Shown piece by piece: positions 35,001-46,182 of a stretch of DNA of 64,000 nt. Under the pieces are notes generated by a model. It saw only the letters and a program-made list of their open reading frames with translations, was not told the DNA's origin and did no database searches. The position numbers and the translations under genes are program-made. The stretch lies in assembly GCA_905182975.1 (NCBI GenBank), contig CAJJDM010000003.1, positions 917,222 through 981,221 of the forward strand, read 5' to 3'. The first letter of the stretch is position 1. Every line of letters begins with the position of its first letter. Source of the stretch: Paramecium primaurelia (taxonomy: Eukaryota > Ciliophora > Oligohymenophorea > Peniculida > Parameciidae).

Positions 35001-37972
35001 TAAAGAATTATTAGTTGAATCTCATAAACATGCTAAAATTGTTTCAGATTTAGAATTAATGGGTAGAATTTTATGTTTGTAAGGATAAATTGCATTTATG
35101 GAAGGTGAATTTAAAGATTCAATTGAAAATCACAAGCTTTCTCATAAATTGATTAAAAATGTAAGTCAATGGGAAATTTCATCAATTGAAACATATAAGA
35201 CTTTATATAAATTAGGGAAATATGATGATATTAGACAATTTTTAAAATAAATTACAGAAGTCTTATTGGAAGTCTTAAATAAACCTAATTATTCACCTAA
35301 TAAATTATAAATTTATCAAACATTAACAACTTTATACATATTATAATCTAAAATATCAACAAAAGATTTATTTAAAGAATTTTCTTATGATATATTCAAA
35401 TAAGTTATGGAGAATTTAGAAAAATCATTAAAATGCATACAACATGGAGGATTTATGACACATTAAATAGATCTAATTTTAAATTTAGTAAATAAAATTC
35501 TAATCTTTATTCGAAATAAAAATTACACTAAAATTGATTAAGTTGAAATCTATTTTAAAATTATTTAAAAATTATAGAATTCCATTCTTAAACCATTAGA
35601 ATAATAAAGTAGATCCTTATTAAAATATACATTACTTATTGAAAAAGAATCAGAATCAATTAGATCACCAATTATGGATTTATAAGCAAAGATACGTGTT
35701 GTAATGGCCTCTTGTTTTATTGAAATGGGATTGATTAAGTGGTTACGAAAATAAATGCAATTACCTGATCTTTAAGGATCTGATGATGACAATAATAATG
35801 ATTAATTAGAAGATAAACCAATTGAACAATTAAGTAATTATGAACCACTTTAAAAATTTTTAACATAATTAACAATTAAAATATAAAGAGCAATATAACC
35901 TCTTCCTTAAAGATTAGAGAGTTTTGAAAAAGCAACTGCTATTTTATTATCTACTTTGAAATAATTAAAAAAAGATTCATTTTGGTACACAATAGCTGAA
36001 ATTGAATTAGTAAGAGCAAAAAGATATCTAGCTATAAGTAAATAGTAATTGGATGATGTATGGGAAACACCTCTTTAAGGACAAGATTAAGTTGTTTTAT
36101 TATAGGAAGACAATTAATTTGATTATAAGACTGATGCTCTATAAAGTGTATTAAAATTGATTAAAGATATTGAATCAAAAGCATTTACTGTATTGAAAGC
36201 GAAAGGGGATAACACAACCATCCCATTAGAATGGAGTATATTTGAATTCAAGCAAATGAGCTTTTATTTGAAAATGCTTTATGAATCTGCTTTAGATATA
36301 TTAGGAATTAAAAGTCCTGAAATATCTTATGATTATTTATGTAAGTTATAGCATTTTGCTTTTTGTGAATAAATGTTTAATATGGTAAGACAATCATTCT
36401 TTGGTAAGCATAAAATGATAGTGTATATCAGATTAATAAAAATGATAAATTCAGTATGTGGATTTCTTAATTAGGATGCTGTTAAATTATTAACTGATGC
36501 TAATAAATTATGGGATAATCTTATGATCTTTCCATTGACAGATCTTTAGGCCTAATTATAATAGAGTGCTGGATTTCTAATTATGTAAATGAGTCAAAAT
36601 AAAACATGTTTATACTTAGGGTATTTACATAATACAAAAACTCCAGTTTATAAAGTTTAAAGAATTTTACTTGATTCTAAAACTCATGATTAAATGAATT
36701 AAATGAAAGCTAATTTAGATTAAATTAAAAATAATTTAATTAAAACACCAATAATTCAATAATAAGATTTCATAAAATTGGAAGATGATATGGAAAAGGA
36801 ATATACTAAATTTTGTTAGGATGTGGAATAATTCATGAGTTTTATACCTTAGTTAATTAATGAAAATATCAATATTTAAGAAGAAGTACCTCCACCTGTA
36901 ATCGATCCAAAAGCACCTCCTCCAAAGAAAGATTAAGGAAAGTAAACTAAAGGAAAACCAGGAAAAGATGAATTAGCATTATATGAATCTCCTTTGGAAT
37001 AAGCACCTGGTAAAATAGATACTGTAGTTTTGCTTATAGATCCAAAGTTCTTTGATTATCCTATTGAATAATTGAATGTATTTGAAAAGATTGTTGCAAT
37101 GTCGAGAGATTTTAGTATGGCTTTATATGTTAGAAGACTTAAAAGTGTTGGTTTCTAAGTTTAATTAAATAATAGTTAAAAAGGAATAGAGAAAGATAAA
37201 TTAAAATATATTACTTATGATTTTAAAACAGAGGATTAAGATTTAAATTTGGATGATTTTAATTTATAAAAAACTTTAGGTGAAATACAAAAAACAACAC
37301 CATAATTAAAATTTGAAGGAGTAAATCATTCTTATATATTTTTAGACTTTTTCTTAAAGTAGATTAGCATCTTTGGGAGAATTACAAAAATATGCTTAAA
37401 CTGGATCTTCTATATTTTGGTATGGATCTCCAGGAATATTAAATATTTTATCATCAAAAGTAATTATTGACCTTTCGGAAATAAACACATCTAAATTTTG
37501 GGTAATATTTGATAAAATGAATGCAAAAAAAAGTTTGATTGAAAAGTTTTCATCTTTAGATCCTGATGGTGAAAAAACTCACATATTAGAGTAAAATTTC
37601 AAAATCTCTGTATTTTTGACTTTAATAGATGTGAGTACAATTTTAACAACATAATGGTCTCCTTAAATTGTTGAATTTTTAAAAGCATTTGAAAATTTGG
37701 TTAAATAACTTACTGAAGATATTTATGTAGCTGCATGTTTATAAAGATATAAAGTATTTAAATACTTATTAGATTAGGCTCCAATCATAAAGTTTTAAGA
37801 TGAGAATGGAAATATAATTGATAAGAAACCGTAGTAGGTGGAAATAAAGAAAGGCGGTAAGGTAGAACCTGTTTAAGATACTTCTAATCTTAAAGAGGTT
37901 CAGTTTGATAAAAAGAGAATCTATACACATAATTTTATATTTGTAGGATTGCCTAATTTAAGACTAATTTGA
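29060..37972 (+). CDS. CFAP46: CFAP46-like axonemal central-apparatus protein (contains artefactual duplication)
   Basis: Open frame throughout except for introns 29203-29228 (26 nt) and 37321-37345 (25 nt). As written it codes 2953 aa, but 1179 bases are present twice around the N at 32421; collapsing them gives about 2560 aa, near the roughly 2700 of CFAP46. The protein is a very long helical TPR-type solenoid (for example AVLIWNISLPFLNAQYRIHV and the following helices) with an acidic low-complexity insert (33890-33930), a Lys/Thr/Gln-rich linker, and a Pro/Lys linker before a folded C-terminal domain ending FVGLPNLRLI. CFAP46 is part of the C1d projection of the central pair. The family call rests on architecture, length and remembered segments, not a search. 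Confidence 0.75.
31243..33599. repeat. Tandem 1178-bp copies around N at 32421 inside CFAP46
   Basis: 31243-32420 and 32422-33599 align base for base (offset 1179) with about a dozen substitutions, most in the second half and many at third codon positions. One is TAA in the first copy against CAA in the second at the same Gln codon. Because the N keeps the reading frame, the duplication is easily mistaken for a real repeat. The divergence suggests the two contigs come from different alleles or paralogues. Confidence 0.85.
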
Positions 37973-37990
37973 TTTATTTTATTAAAAATT

Positions 37991-38414
37991 ATGTTCACAG
38001 AGTAACCCTATTACGAAGCCAAGGTGTTTCTTAAATCTTATAATGATGCTATATCATGTTTAAGGTAAGCTAATTATCATAGTAATTTAATAGAGAGGCA
38101 GCTGAATAAAAAGCTCATGTTGAATTCTAGGAACATGTACTCTAATCACTTGCAACAGCTCGTACCAGATAGGAGGTAGAAATCTTTAATATTTTAGTTG
38201 GATGTGAGAGATGGTTAAGTAGTACCAGGATTAAATTTTGGGTAATCAAAGTAGACTAAGCTCTTCTAATTTTCAAAGTATTTATTTATCATAAATGTCA
38301 AGTCATGTGTTTGCAAAATATTTCAAAGGATTTGAGGAATACAGCGGCAATTTCAAGGGCTTCCAATAGGTTATAACAGAGGGACTTAAAAAATTGAAGT
38401 CAGATGTGAAATGA
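37991..38414 (+). CDS. Small unknown protein, 115 aa, four exons
   Basis: Starts MFTEQPYYEAKVFLKSYNDA. Three introns (38065-38093, 29 nt; 38176-38197, 22 nt; 38277-38301, 25 nt) are needed to reach TGA 38412-38414 and together give an exact multiple of three. No transmembrane segment or known motif; the C-terminal part is basic and aromatic (HVFAKYFKGFEEYSGNFKGF). Located 18 bp after the CFAP46 stop, with three introns in 424 bases. Confidence 0.68.
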
Positions 38415-38704
38415 AATATGAATAATGAATATATATTCATTATCTAAAAAAAGATAATTATATATATGGATAGAATTAATAATGCTAATTGAGTGCCTAT
38501 TAAATAGGATTGAATCTTGGGGAAGTTGATAAAAAGAAAAAGTATTCTAGATTAATTATTGGATAAAATGAGGATTGTAGGAAGGGAGGAAATGGTTGAA
38601 TGGAAGAAATGAGAGAGAGACATCATGTAATTAATTGATAAATCGCTTATTTAAATTTTGAATATCCTTTATGAGAATATCTAAAAATTATTTAAATAAA
38701 TAAA

Positions 38705-40287
38705 ATGCTCACAAGGGCATTAGCCAAATAGATGCGTCTAGGTAGATATTCATGATAAAGAGTTTAATAGGATTCTCCGCTGCTAAGAAGCAAGCAGAGA
38801 CAGGCAAAACAGCAACAACAACTACAGGATAAATTGCTTAAGTAATTGGTGCTGTTGTCGACGTTCAGTTTGATGGACCTCTTCCTCCAATCTTGAATGC
38901 ATTGTAAGTTTAAGGGACAAGTCATAAATTGATCTTGGAAGTGGCTTAACATTTGGGTGATAGTAGAGTTAGAACAATTGCTATGGATTCCACTGAAGGA
39001 TTGATTCGTGGTTAACCAGTTTCAGATTTAGGAGGTCCAATTACAATTCCAGTTGGTCCAGAAACCTTGGGACGTATTATGAATGTGATTGGTGATCCAA
39101 TTGATGAGAGAGGTCCAATTGAAACAAAAATTAGATATCCAATTCACAGAGAAGCTCCAAGTTTTGTAGATTAAGGTAGTGGTGCTGAAATTTTGATCAC
39201 TGGTATCAAGGTGGTAGATTTATTGGCTCCATATGCAAGAGGAGGAAAGATTGGATTGTTCGGTGGTGCAGGAGTAGGAAAAACAGTGCTTATTTAAGAA
39301 TTGATTAATAATGTAGCTAAAGCTCATGGTGGTTATTCAGTATTTGCAGGTGTAGGGGAAAGAACAAGAGAAGGAAATGATCTTTATCATGAAATGGTTG
39401 CATCAGGCGTTATCAATTTGAGTGGTGGATCAAGATGTGCTCTTATTTATGGATAAATGAATGAACCCCCTGGTGCTAGAGCCAGAGTTGGTTTGACTGG
39501 TTTAACAGTTGCAGAATATTTCAGAGATGAGGAAGGAAAAGATGTGTTACTCTTTATTGACAACATTTTCAGATTTACATAAGCATGTTCAGAAGTGTCA
39601 GCCTTATTGGGACGTATTCCATCAGCTGTCGGTTATCAACCAACATTGGCAACAGATTTAGGTTAATTATAAGAACGTATTACAACAACAAAGAAGGGAT
39701 CAATTACATCAGTCTAAGCTATTTATGTACCTGCAGATGATCTTACAGATCCAGCACCTGCAACAACATTTGCTCACTTGGATGCTACAACTGTGTTATC
39801 AAGAGCATTAACAGAATTAGGTATTTATCCAGCTGTCGATCCATTGGATTCTTCATCTCGTATGATGGACCCAAATATTGTTGGTGAAAAGTAATTTACT
39901 AAATTTAAATTATAATAGACATTATACAGTTACTAGAGGAGTTTAAAAATTATTGTAAGATTACAAATCACTCCAAGATATCATTGCCATTTTGGGTATG
40001 GATGAATTATCTGAAGACGATAAACTCACTGTTTCTAGAGCAAGAAAAGTACAAAGATTCCTTTCATAACCATTCTTCATGTCTGAAGTGTTCTCAGGAA
40101 GAAAGGGTAAATTCGTATCACTTAGTGACACTATTGCTGGATTCAGAGGTATTTTTTTATTTTATTAATCTTAGCTTTACTTGATGGTGAAGGTGATGAA
40201 TACCCAGAAAATGCATTCTATATGCAAGGAACATTTGAAGATGTTATTGAAGAAGCTAAAAGAGTTGCTGCAGAAACCACCAAATGA
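38705..40287 (+). CDS. ATP2: Mitochondrial ATP synthase F1 subunit beta
   Basis: 499 aa; introns 38742-38770 (29), 39891-39918 (28) and 40149-40174 (26 nt). Walker A GGAGVGKT, catalytic-loop GERTREGND, Walker B region LLFIDNIFRF, and LGRIPSAVGYQPTLATDLG are all intact, so it should be the catalytic subunit making ATP in the mitochondrial matrix. The first 40 residues (MLTRALAKQMRLGFSAAKKQ) form a basic, acid-free presequence for import. In the normally invariant TQAGSEVSALL the glycine is cysteine (TQACSEVSALL). Codon use is GC-richer than neighbours, as expected for a highly expressed gene. Confidence 0.97.
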
Positions 40288-40367
40288 AAAAAAATAATAT
40301 ATACATTATAACAATTACAATATTTTGTTTCCATTATATCCTTATATCCTTATATTATAATATATTA

Positions 40368-41877
40368 ATGTAATTTAATATTAATAAAACTACTCCTTCT
40401 CGGTTGGATAGCTCCAGTTTAAAAGCTAAACTCACAAAACAATATGAATAACATCCTATTCCTTCTGCTGAAGTTTATAAAAGCACATTATCCAAATTAT
40501 ACTAAACATAGAGTTTAAGTACCTTAATTAAAGATAAGAAATCTTCCATTTCTAGATAGGTTTCTTAAAATAATGCTTTTATTAATCCAGGTGTTAGAAC
40601 TAATACACCTAAATCTGCACATCCATAACCATAAGTAATGTATTTATAATAATATTAGTATTACTTTTATGCAAAGTAGAAAGAATAAAGCAAAATACAA
40701 ATTTCCTAGCTTATCAGTAAAACATTACAGCAAAGTTACACTAAAGCAAGTAATAGCTTGATCAAGGATAATTCTTTTGGCATATCCACTAAATCTAATA
40801 CTGATCGAAAATATAATTTACTTTCTTTAGATCAAAACAAATTAATATCTAAACCTAAAACAGAAAAAGTTGTAACCATTAATAAGACATAAAATAATAA
40901 CAATTAAATTTAAGATTAAAAATAACCACTTAATATACATTTAAGTTTAGATGATTTTGTTACTCAAATTAAGATATCAAATCCCTCGAAGAATAATTCA
41001 ACTATTTCTCCATTTAAATAGGCAAAATCACTTTCACCAAACAATAGAATATTCTCTACTTCAAGAAGTAATTTAAATGTTAATTTAGAAAATATATATT
41101 ATGTGAGCTCTATGATTGAAGCCATCAATGGAGCAGATAATTCCTAAAGTTAATTATATAGAGATCATGCCTTATAAACTTATAATAGCATAGGTTTCTG
41201 CTTAAATTAAATAGAACCAACCAATAATGTAATAGAAAAGAAACTAATTAATTTACAACAAAAAAATACAAAATGTAATTTATTGATACAATTTAGTTCA
41301 AAAAACTGTTGTTTTTGATCTTGATGAAACTCTCATTCATTGTAATGAAAATTAAAACATAAAATCTGATGTATATTTGCCAATTACATTTCCCACTGGT
41401 GATACAGTATCAGCAGGCATCAATATAAGGCCATGGGCGAAATAAATATTGAGTTAATTATCAGAAGTTTGTGAAGTAGTTATCTTTACAGCTTCACATC
41501 AATGTTATGCTTCTTAAGTGATTCAGTTTTTAGATCATAAGAAAATCTTAAGTGCATAATTATTTAGAGAAAGTTGCATAATAACAAATGATGGAGTACA
41601 TATAAAAGATCTTAGAGTGTTGGGTAGAGATATGAAAGATATTGTATTGATTGATAATGCTGCATATAGTTTTGGCTATCATATTGAGAATGGAATTCCT
41701 ATAATTCCATATTATGATAATAAAGATGATAAGGAATTAAAGTTATTGTATGATTTCTTAATATCTGATGTTCTTCCTGCATATGATTGTAGAAAAGTCC
41801 TTTAAGAAACATTTAAGCTAAGAGAATTTTAGAATTATAATAGTCCTAAGACTGCAATTGAAAAATTATATTATTGA
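40368..41877 (+). CDS. SCP/FCP1-type phosphatase with long N-terminal extension
   Basis: 487 or 495 aa depending on a possible 24-nt in-phase intron at 40635-40658; a 22-nt intron at 41275-41296 is required. The C-terminal 190 residues are a HAD-fold NLI-interacting-factor-like phosphatase: catalytic TVVFDLDETLIHC (DxDxT), then VVIFTASHQCYASQ and DMKDIVLIDNAAYSF. Such enzymes dephosphorylate phosphoserine, for example on the RNA polymerase II C-terminal domain. The N-terminal 300 residues are Ser/Thr/Gln/Asn-rich and probably disordered, longer than in animal SCPs. Confidence 0.85.
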
Positions 41878-42161
41878 TTACAATTCATTAATGTTTGTAT
41901 TTTTGGCAATTTAATTTATCAATTAATTATTTTAATGTTTAGATATATATATTATATTAAATAAATATTACTTCTTGATAATTATGAAAATTAATTAAAA
42001 GAATTAAAATTAGTAATTAAAGATTAATAATAATAATGATAAGAATTTAAGATATATTGTTATTATAATTAAAATTTATAAATTAGATTAAGAAGTTTTA
42101 ATCAATAATTATACATTATGATATTTAATAATAATTAATTATCATCATTTATTTTAATTTA

Positions 42162-44073
42162 TCAATTTAAAACCATTTCATTAAATCCATAATTTTCAGA
42201 TAAAATTTATTTATTTTTTTCCCCTTAAATCATTGAAAAATCATTTAAGAAATCCCAATTATTTTTTTCATGTTCTTTTGCTGCTTTTGGTTATTTTTTT
42301 TTTAAGAAATTTGCTAAATCATCATTCTATTTGAATTCACTTTTACCAGAAATCTATAGATTTTGATATTGTAATGTAAAATAATCTAAAGGATCACTAC
42401 TTGATTTTAAATGCCAGATTGGTTTAGCTTTAAGACATTTTTTTGGATCCATAAGTTACTTTTTTATAAAATTATTCATTTTTAAATTATAATTAAGGTA
42501 AAGATCTTTAGCAGTATTTAACAACAACTATTTACATTCTAACTAATTCATTTAAGAATAATTATGCTCTAGAATATTGCTTAATTTTTAATTAACTTTT
42601 GATTAACCATCTATTTTATTACTCTTTTTAATATCTGGTGATTAATCATCTACTGGATCTTCTAAAATACTTATATGTTATTCAGTATCATCAGGACCCT
42701 TTTCAAAATCTGATAATATTTTATTATTTGTATTTTGTATTGGGGGTGGTGTAGGTTATAGATTTGTTGAAATTTCTTTCAATTAAAATGATAAATTTAA
42801 ATTAATCTTTCTTTTATTTTTAAGAAAATGAATGTAATTACCATATTAAGTTCTATAATATTGAACTTCAGCTTGTAATTATTCTATTTTTTAATCTCTA
42901 CTACTAATTCCCTTAATTATCAATTCATTTTAATTATAACATTCATTTATTTTCTTTTCCAAACTATCTGTTAATTATACTAACAAAGCTACTTTATTTT
43001 TTTCCTTTTCAAATAACTCCTTAAATCCTTTTAATAAAGTCTCTGTTTTCTATATTTTTTCTTAATAATTTGCTCTAAACTTAAAGATCTATTTAAATAC
43101 CTTTCATTATTAGTCAAATATTTCATTGTATTTGTTAATTATTATTAGCAAACACAACGAAATTAGTTTTAAGGAGGGGCTTCATTTGAAGGTTGATTAA
43201 AGGGTTGATTTTGAAATATTTCTTCATGTAATTATAAATTATCAGCAGAATCACCTGGATCATCATTATAAATGAAATCTTATAATTATAGATTAATACT
43301 TACTTTTCATTTTGTAATATGCCAAAGGACTTCTCAATATAATTCTAAGTTTAATTAACTCTCTTTTGAAATTCTAAAAATAAATGTTTAAAATATACTT
43401 GATTTATGTCTTTAAGTAATTTATTTTATTCTTGTAAATGCTATGATTCCTAAGATAGTTTATTTAATATCTATCTAGTGGATTCTAATTCTTCATGTAA
43501 TCTTAAAGATTATTCATGTGGTGTTACTATTTCTCTAATCTTTACCATTTATCCATTATCATTCAAACCTCTATTTTTCTCAATGTCTTATATAGTATAT
43601 TCTTTATCTTATATGCATCTTCTTAATTCTCCTAATTTTTCTTCCAATTCAACAATTAGATCTTTATAAAATGCTTAATTTTCTTCAGATATTTGTTAAG
43701 ATAACAAAACCTTGATTTTTAATTGAAATAGATACTTTATTTTAAGCTATATTTCTTTCATCAGTCAATTTAGACATTTAATTTCTAAGCATTTCATTCT
43801 CTTCATGTAATTTCATTTGTAATTGAATAGTTTGAATTTACTCACTAGAATTAGTTGAATTATTGGAATTGTTTAGACTTATATAATATATAAGTATTTT
43901 TACTTTTGTTCAAGTGTTAAACGAAGAACTTCTTTATTCAATTTTAATGCTTTTTCCATATCCTTCAATTATTCTTACAATTATTTATTCTCCTCTTGTA
44001 AATATTGAATCTTGGCATATTGACGATTAGCTACAAATTCACTAATCTCACCTCCCAGAATGGTGTCTGTCAT
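42162..44073 (-). CDS. Coiled-coil protein, 594 aa, six exons
   Basis: Introns at 43878-43903 (26), 43711-43735 (25), 43374-43398 (25), 43279-43303 (25) and 43075-43100 (26 nt); with all five removed the length is an exact multiple of three and no TGA interrupts. Starts MTDTILGGEISEFVANRQYA, followed by coiled coil rich in Glu, Gln, Lys and Leu, a Pro-rich hinge (QPTPPPIQNTNNK) and a C-terminal part with KKCLKAKPIWHLKSSSDPLD. No family recognised. The start codon is 11 bp from that of the divergent LACTB2-like gene. Confidence 0.75.
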
Positions 44074-44084
44074 TATTTTTATTT

Positions 44085-44890
44085 ATGATTTTAATACCGG
44101 GCTATAATCCAGGGTAATTAACACTACAAGGAACCAATACATACTTAATTGGAACAGGCAATAAAAGAATCTTAATAGACACAGGTGAAGGTAAAGAATA
44201 ATACAAAATACACTTGAAATAAATTTTAGAATAAGAGTAATGTGAAATTTCAATTGTTCTTATAACTCATCATCATTTAGATCATATGGGAGGAATACCT
44301 TAAGTAATTGAATTATGTCCAAATGCTAAAGTATATAAAAATTTAGATCATAATTTGGAAAATGATAAACTATATCCTATGCTTCCACTTTAGGATGGAT
44401 AAATTTTCTAAGTTGAAAATTGCATCATCACAGCTATCTCATAACCTGGACATTGTGTTGATCATTTTAGTTTTATAACCTAAAATTAAGAATGGTTTTC
44501 AGGTGATTGTTTATTGGGAGGTTCTTCTTGTTTCATAGAAAATGTTAAATAGTATTTAGAAAATATGGAAAAAGTAGAAAAAATGAAGATGTATTATCTA
44601 TATATATCACAATTCATAGTAAAACTATATATCCAGGTCATGGATACTCAATAGTTGAAGGAGCGCAAGAAGCAATTTCTAAATAAATTAATCACAGAAA
44701 GAATAGAGAATAATAGATCTACTAAGCAATAAATGGATAATCAATTGATGAAGTAATATTGGCTGTTTATCCAGATGTGAATGATCCATATGTAAAGAAA
44801 TTTGTAAAGATTGCAGTTCAAGCTCACCTTATTAAACTACTTAATGATAATTTAATCAAATGTAAAGATAATTTATATTATAAATGCTGA
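44085..44890 (+). CDS. LACTB2: LACTB2-like metallo-beta-lactamase-fold nuclease
   Basis: 258 aa; one 29-nt intron at 44591-44619. Starts MILIPGYNPGQLTLQGTNTY, matching the conserved LACTB2 opening CNPGPMTLQGTNTYLVG. Metal ligands: THHHLDHMGG (HxHxDH), PGHCVDH, SGDCLLGG and, completed only after splicing, IYPGHG. Human LACTB2 is a mitochondrial single-strand RNA endonuclease of the same fold and length (288 aa). No clear targeting signal is visible here, so location is uncertain. Confidence 0.9.
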
Positions 44891-45101
44891 TTATTTCATG
44901 TTTAAAAGTAATTAAAATATATATTGTAATTATCTCAAATTATTTTGTCTCAATTTATTGGGAATATTAACAAGATAAGATATAAAAGTGTTTAATGATA
45001 ATTAATTTAGAGGATACGATGATGTTTAATGTAATAAATAAACACGTAATGTTATTAAAAGATTTATATTAAAAATTGTGCTATCAACAATAATAAAAAT
45101 A

Positions 45102-46082
45102 ATGTTATTAGAAATATTACTATTTGTTATTTTTGTTGGGTTATTAATTGGAATTAAGTGGTTATTTACACCTTATACAAATTGGAAAAACCAACAAAAA
45201 ACAGTTAAAAAGGATGATAGCATAGTAATAATATGTGATGGAAAAGAATTCAAGTATTCCACATATAAGAATACATCTGATGTTTAATTAAGCATAATTA
45301 TTCCATCATATAATGAAGAAAATAGATTAGGAAGAACATTAGAAGCTACATTTAAAGTAAATATTTATTCAATATTTGATAGCACTTTAATAAATATAAA
45401 TATGAGATAATAATCATAAATGATGCATCCAAAGATAAAACATTAGAAGTAGCCAAGAAGTATTAGATAAACAATTAAAACTTTAAGATTATTACTTATA
45501 ATAAGAATAGAGGAAAAGGAGGAGCAGTAAGATTAGGAATGTTAGCAGCTGTAGGTGAAATATAGTTAATGATGGATGCAGATTTAGCTACAGATTTAAA
45601 TGAATATGAGAAATTATCAAAAGAAGTAGATATATATTACAAAAATATTATAGTTAATAAAAATAACATAAAATGGATTAGGATTAGTAGCAGGATCAAG
45701 AAATCATTTAGTGAAAGATGTTGTTGTTCAAAGAAAATGGTACAGAAACATTTTAATGCATTGTTCTAATTTTATCATTAATACTATATGTGGTGTTAGA
45801 CTAAAGGATACTCAATGTGGATTTAAGTTATTTACTAAAAATACTTCAGCAATTTTATTTAGAGTATTACATTTAGAAAGATGGGCATTTGATGTAGAGT
45901 TATTTATGATTGCTTAAAAATATAAAGTTCCAGTCTCAGAATTACCTGTGAAATGGGAGGATGTTGAAGGATCTCATTTAAATGTAGTAGAAGCCTCAAT
46001 TTAAATGGCTAGAGATTTTCTATTAGTCAGAATTTTATATCTATTAAATATTTGGAATTTCAAAGATGACATAGGATTATGA
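45102..46082 (+). CDS. ALG5: ALG5 dolichyl-phosphate beta-glucosyltransferase
   Basis: 308 aa; introns 45357-45382 (26) and 45626-45653 (28 nt). One N-terminal membrane helix (LLEILLFVIFVGLLIGIKWL) anchors it in the ER. Then a GT2 glycosyltransferase: SIIIPSYNEENRLGRTLEA, YEIIIINDASKD, KNRGKGGAVRLGM, metal-binding DADLAT, GSRNHL, and the family hallmark DTQCGFKLFT followed by ERWAFDVELF. It makes dolichyl-phosphate glucose from UDP-glucose for N-glycan assembly. The frame is also open upstream to about 44898, but the family starts at this helix. Confidence 0.95.
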
Positions 46083-46182
46083 TAAGTTATTTTAATAAAA
46101 ATTAAATAATTCAAATTTAATATAATTATTTTTGTACTATTGAAGTAGTAAATGGTATTAATTAATATTACGGATTTACTTA

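Noticed and set aside
44898..45101. Upstream N-terminal extension of ALG5
   Set aside because: The frame is open, but ALG5 proteins start with the membrane helix encoded from 45102, and TGA-free stretches of this length are common by chance here.
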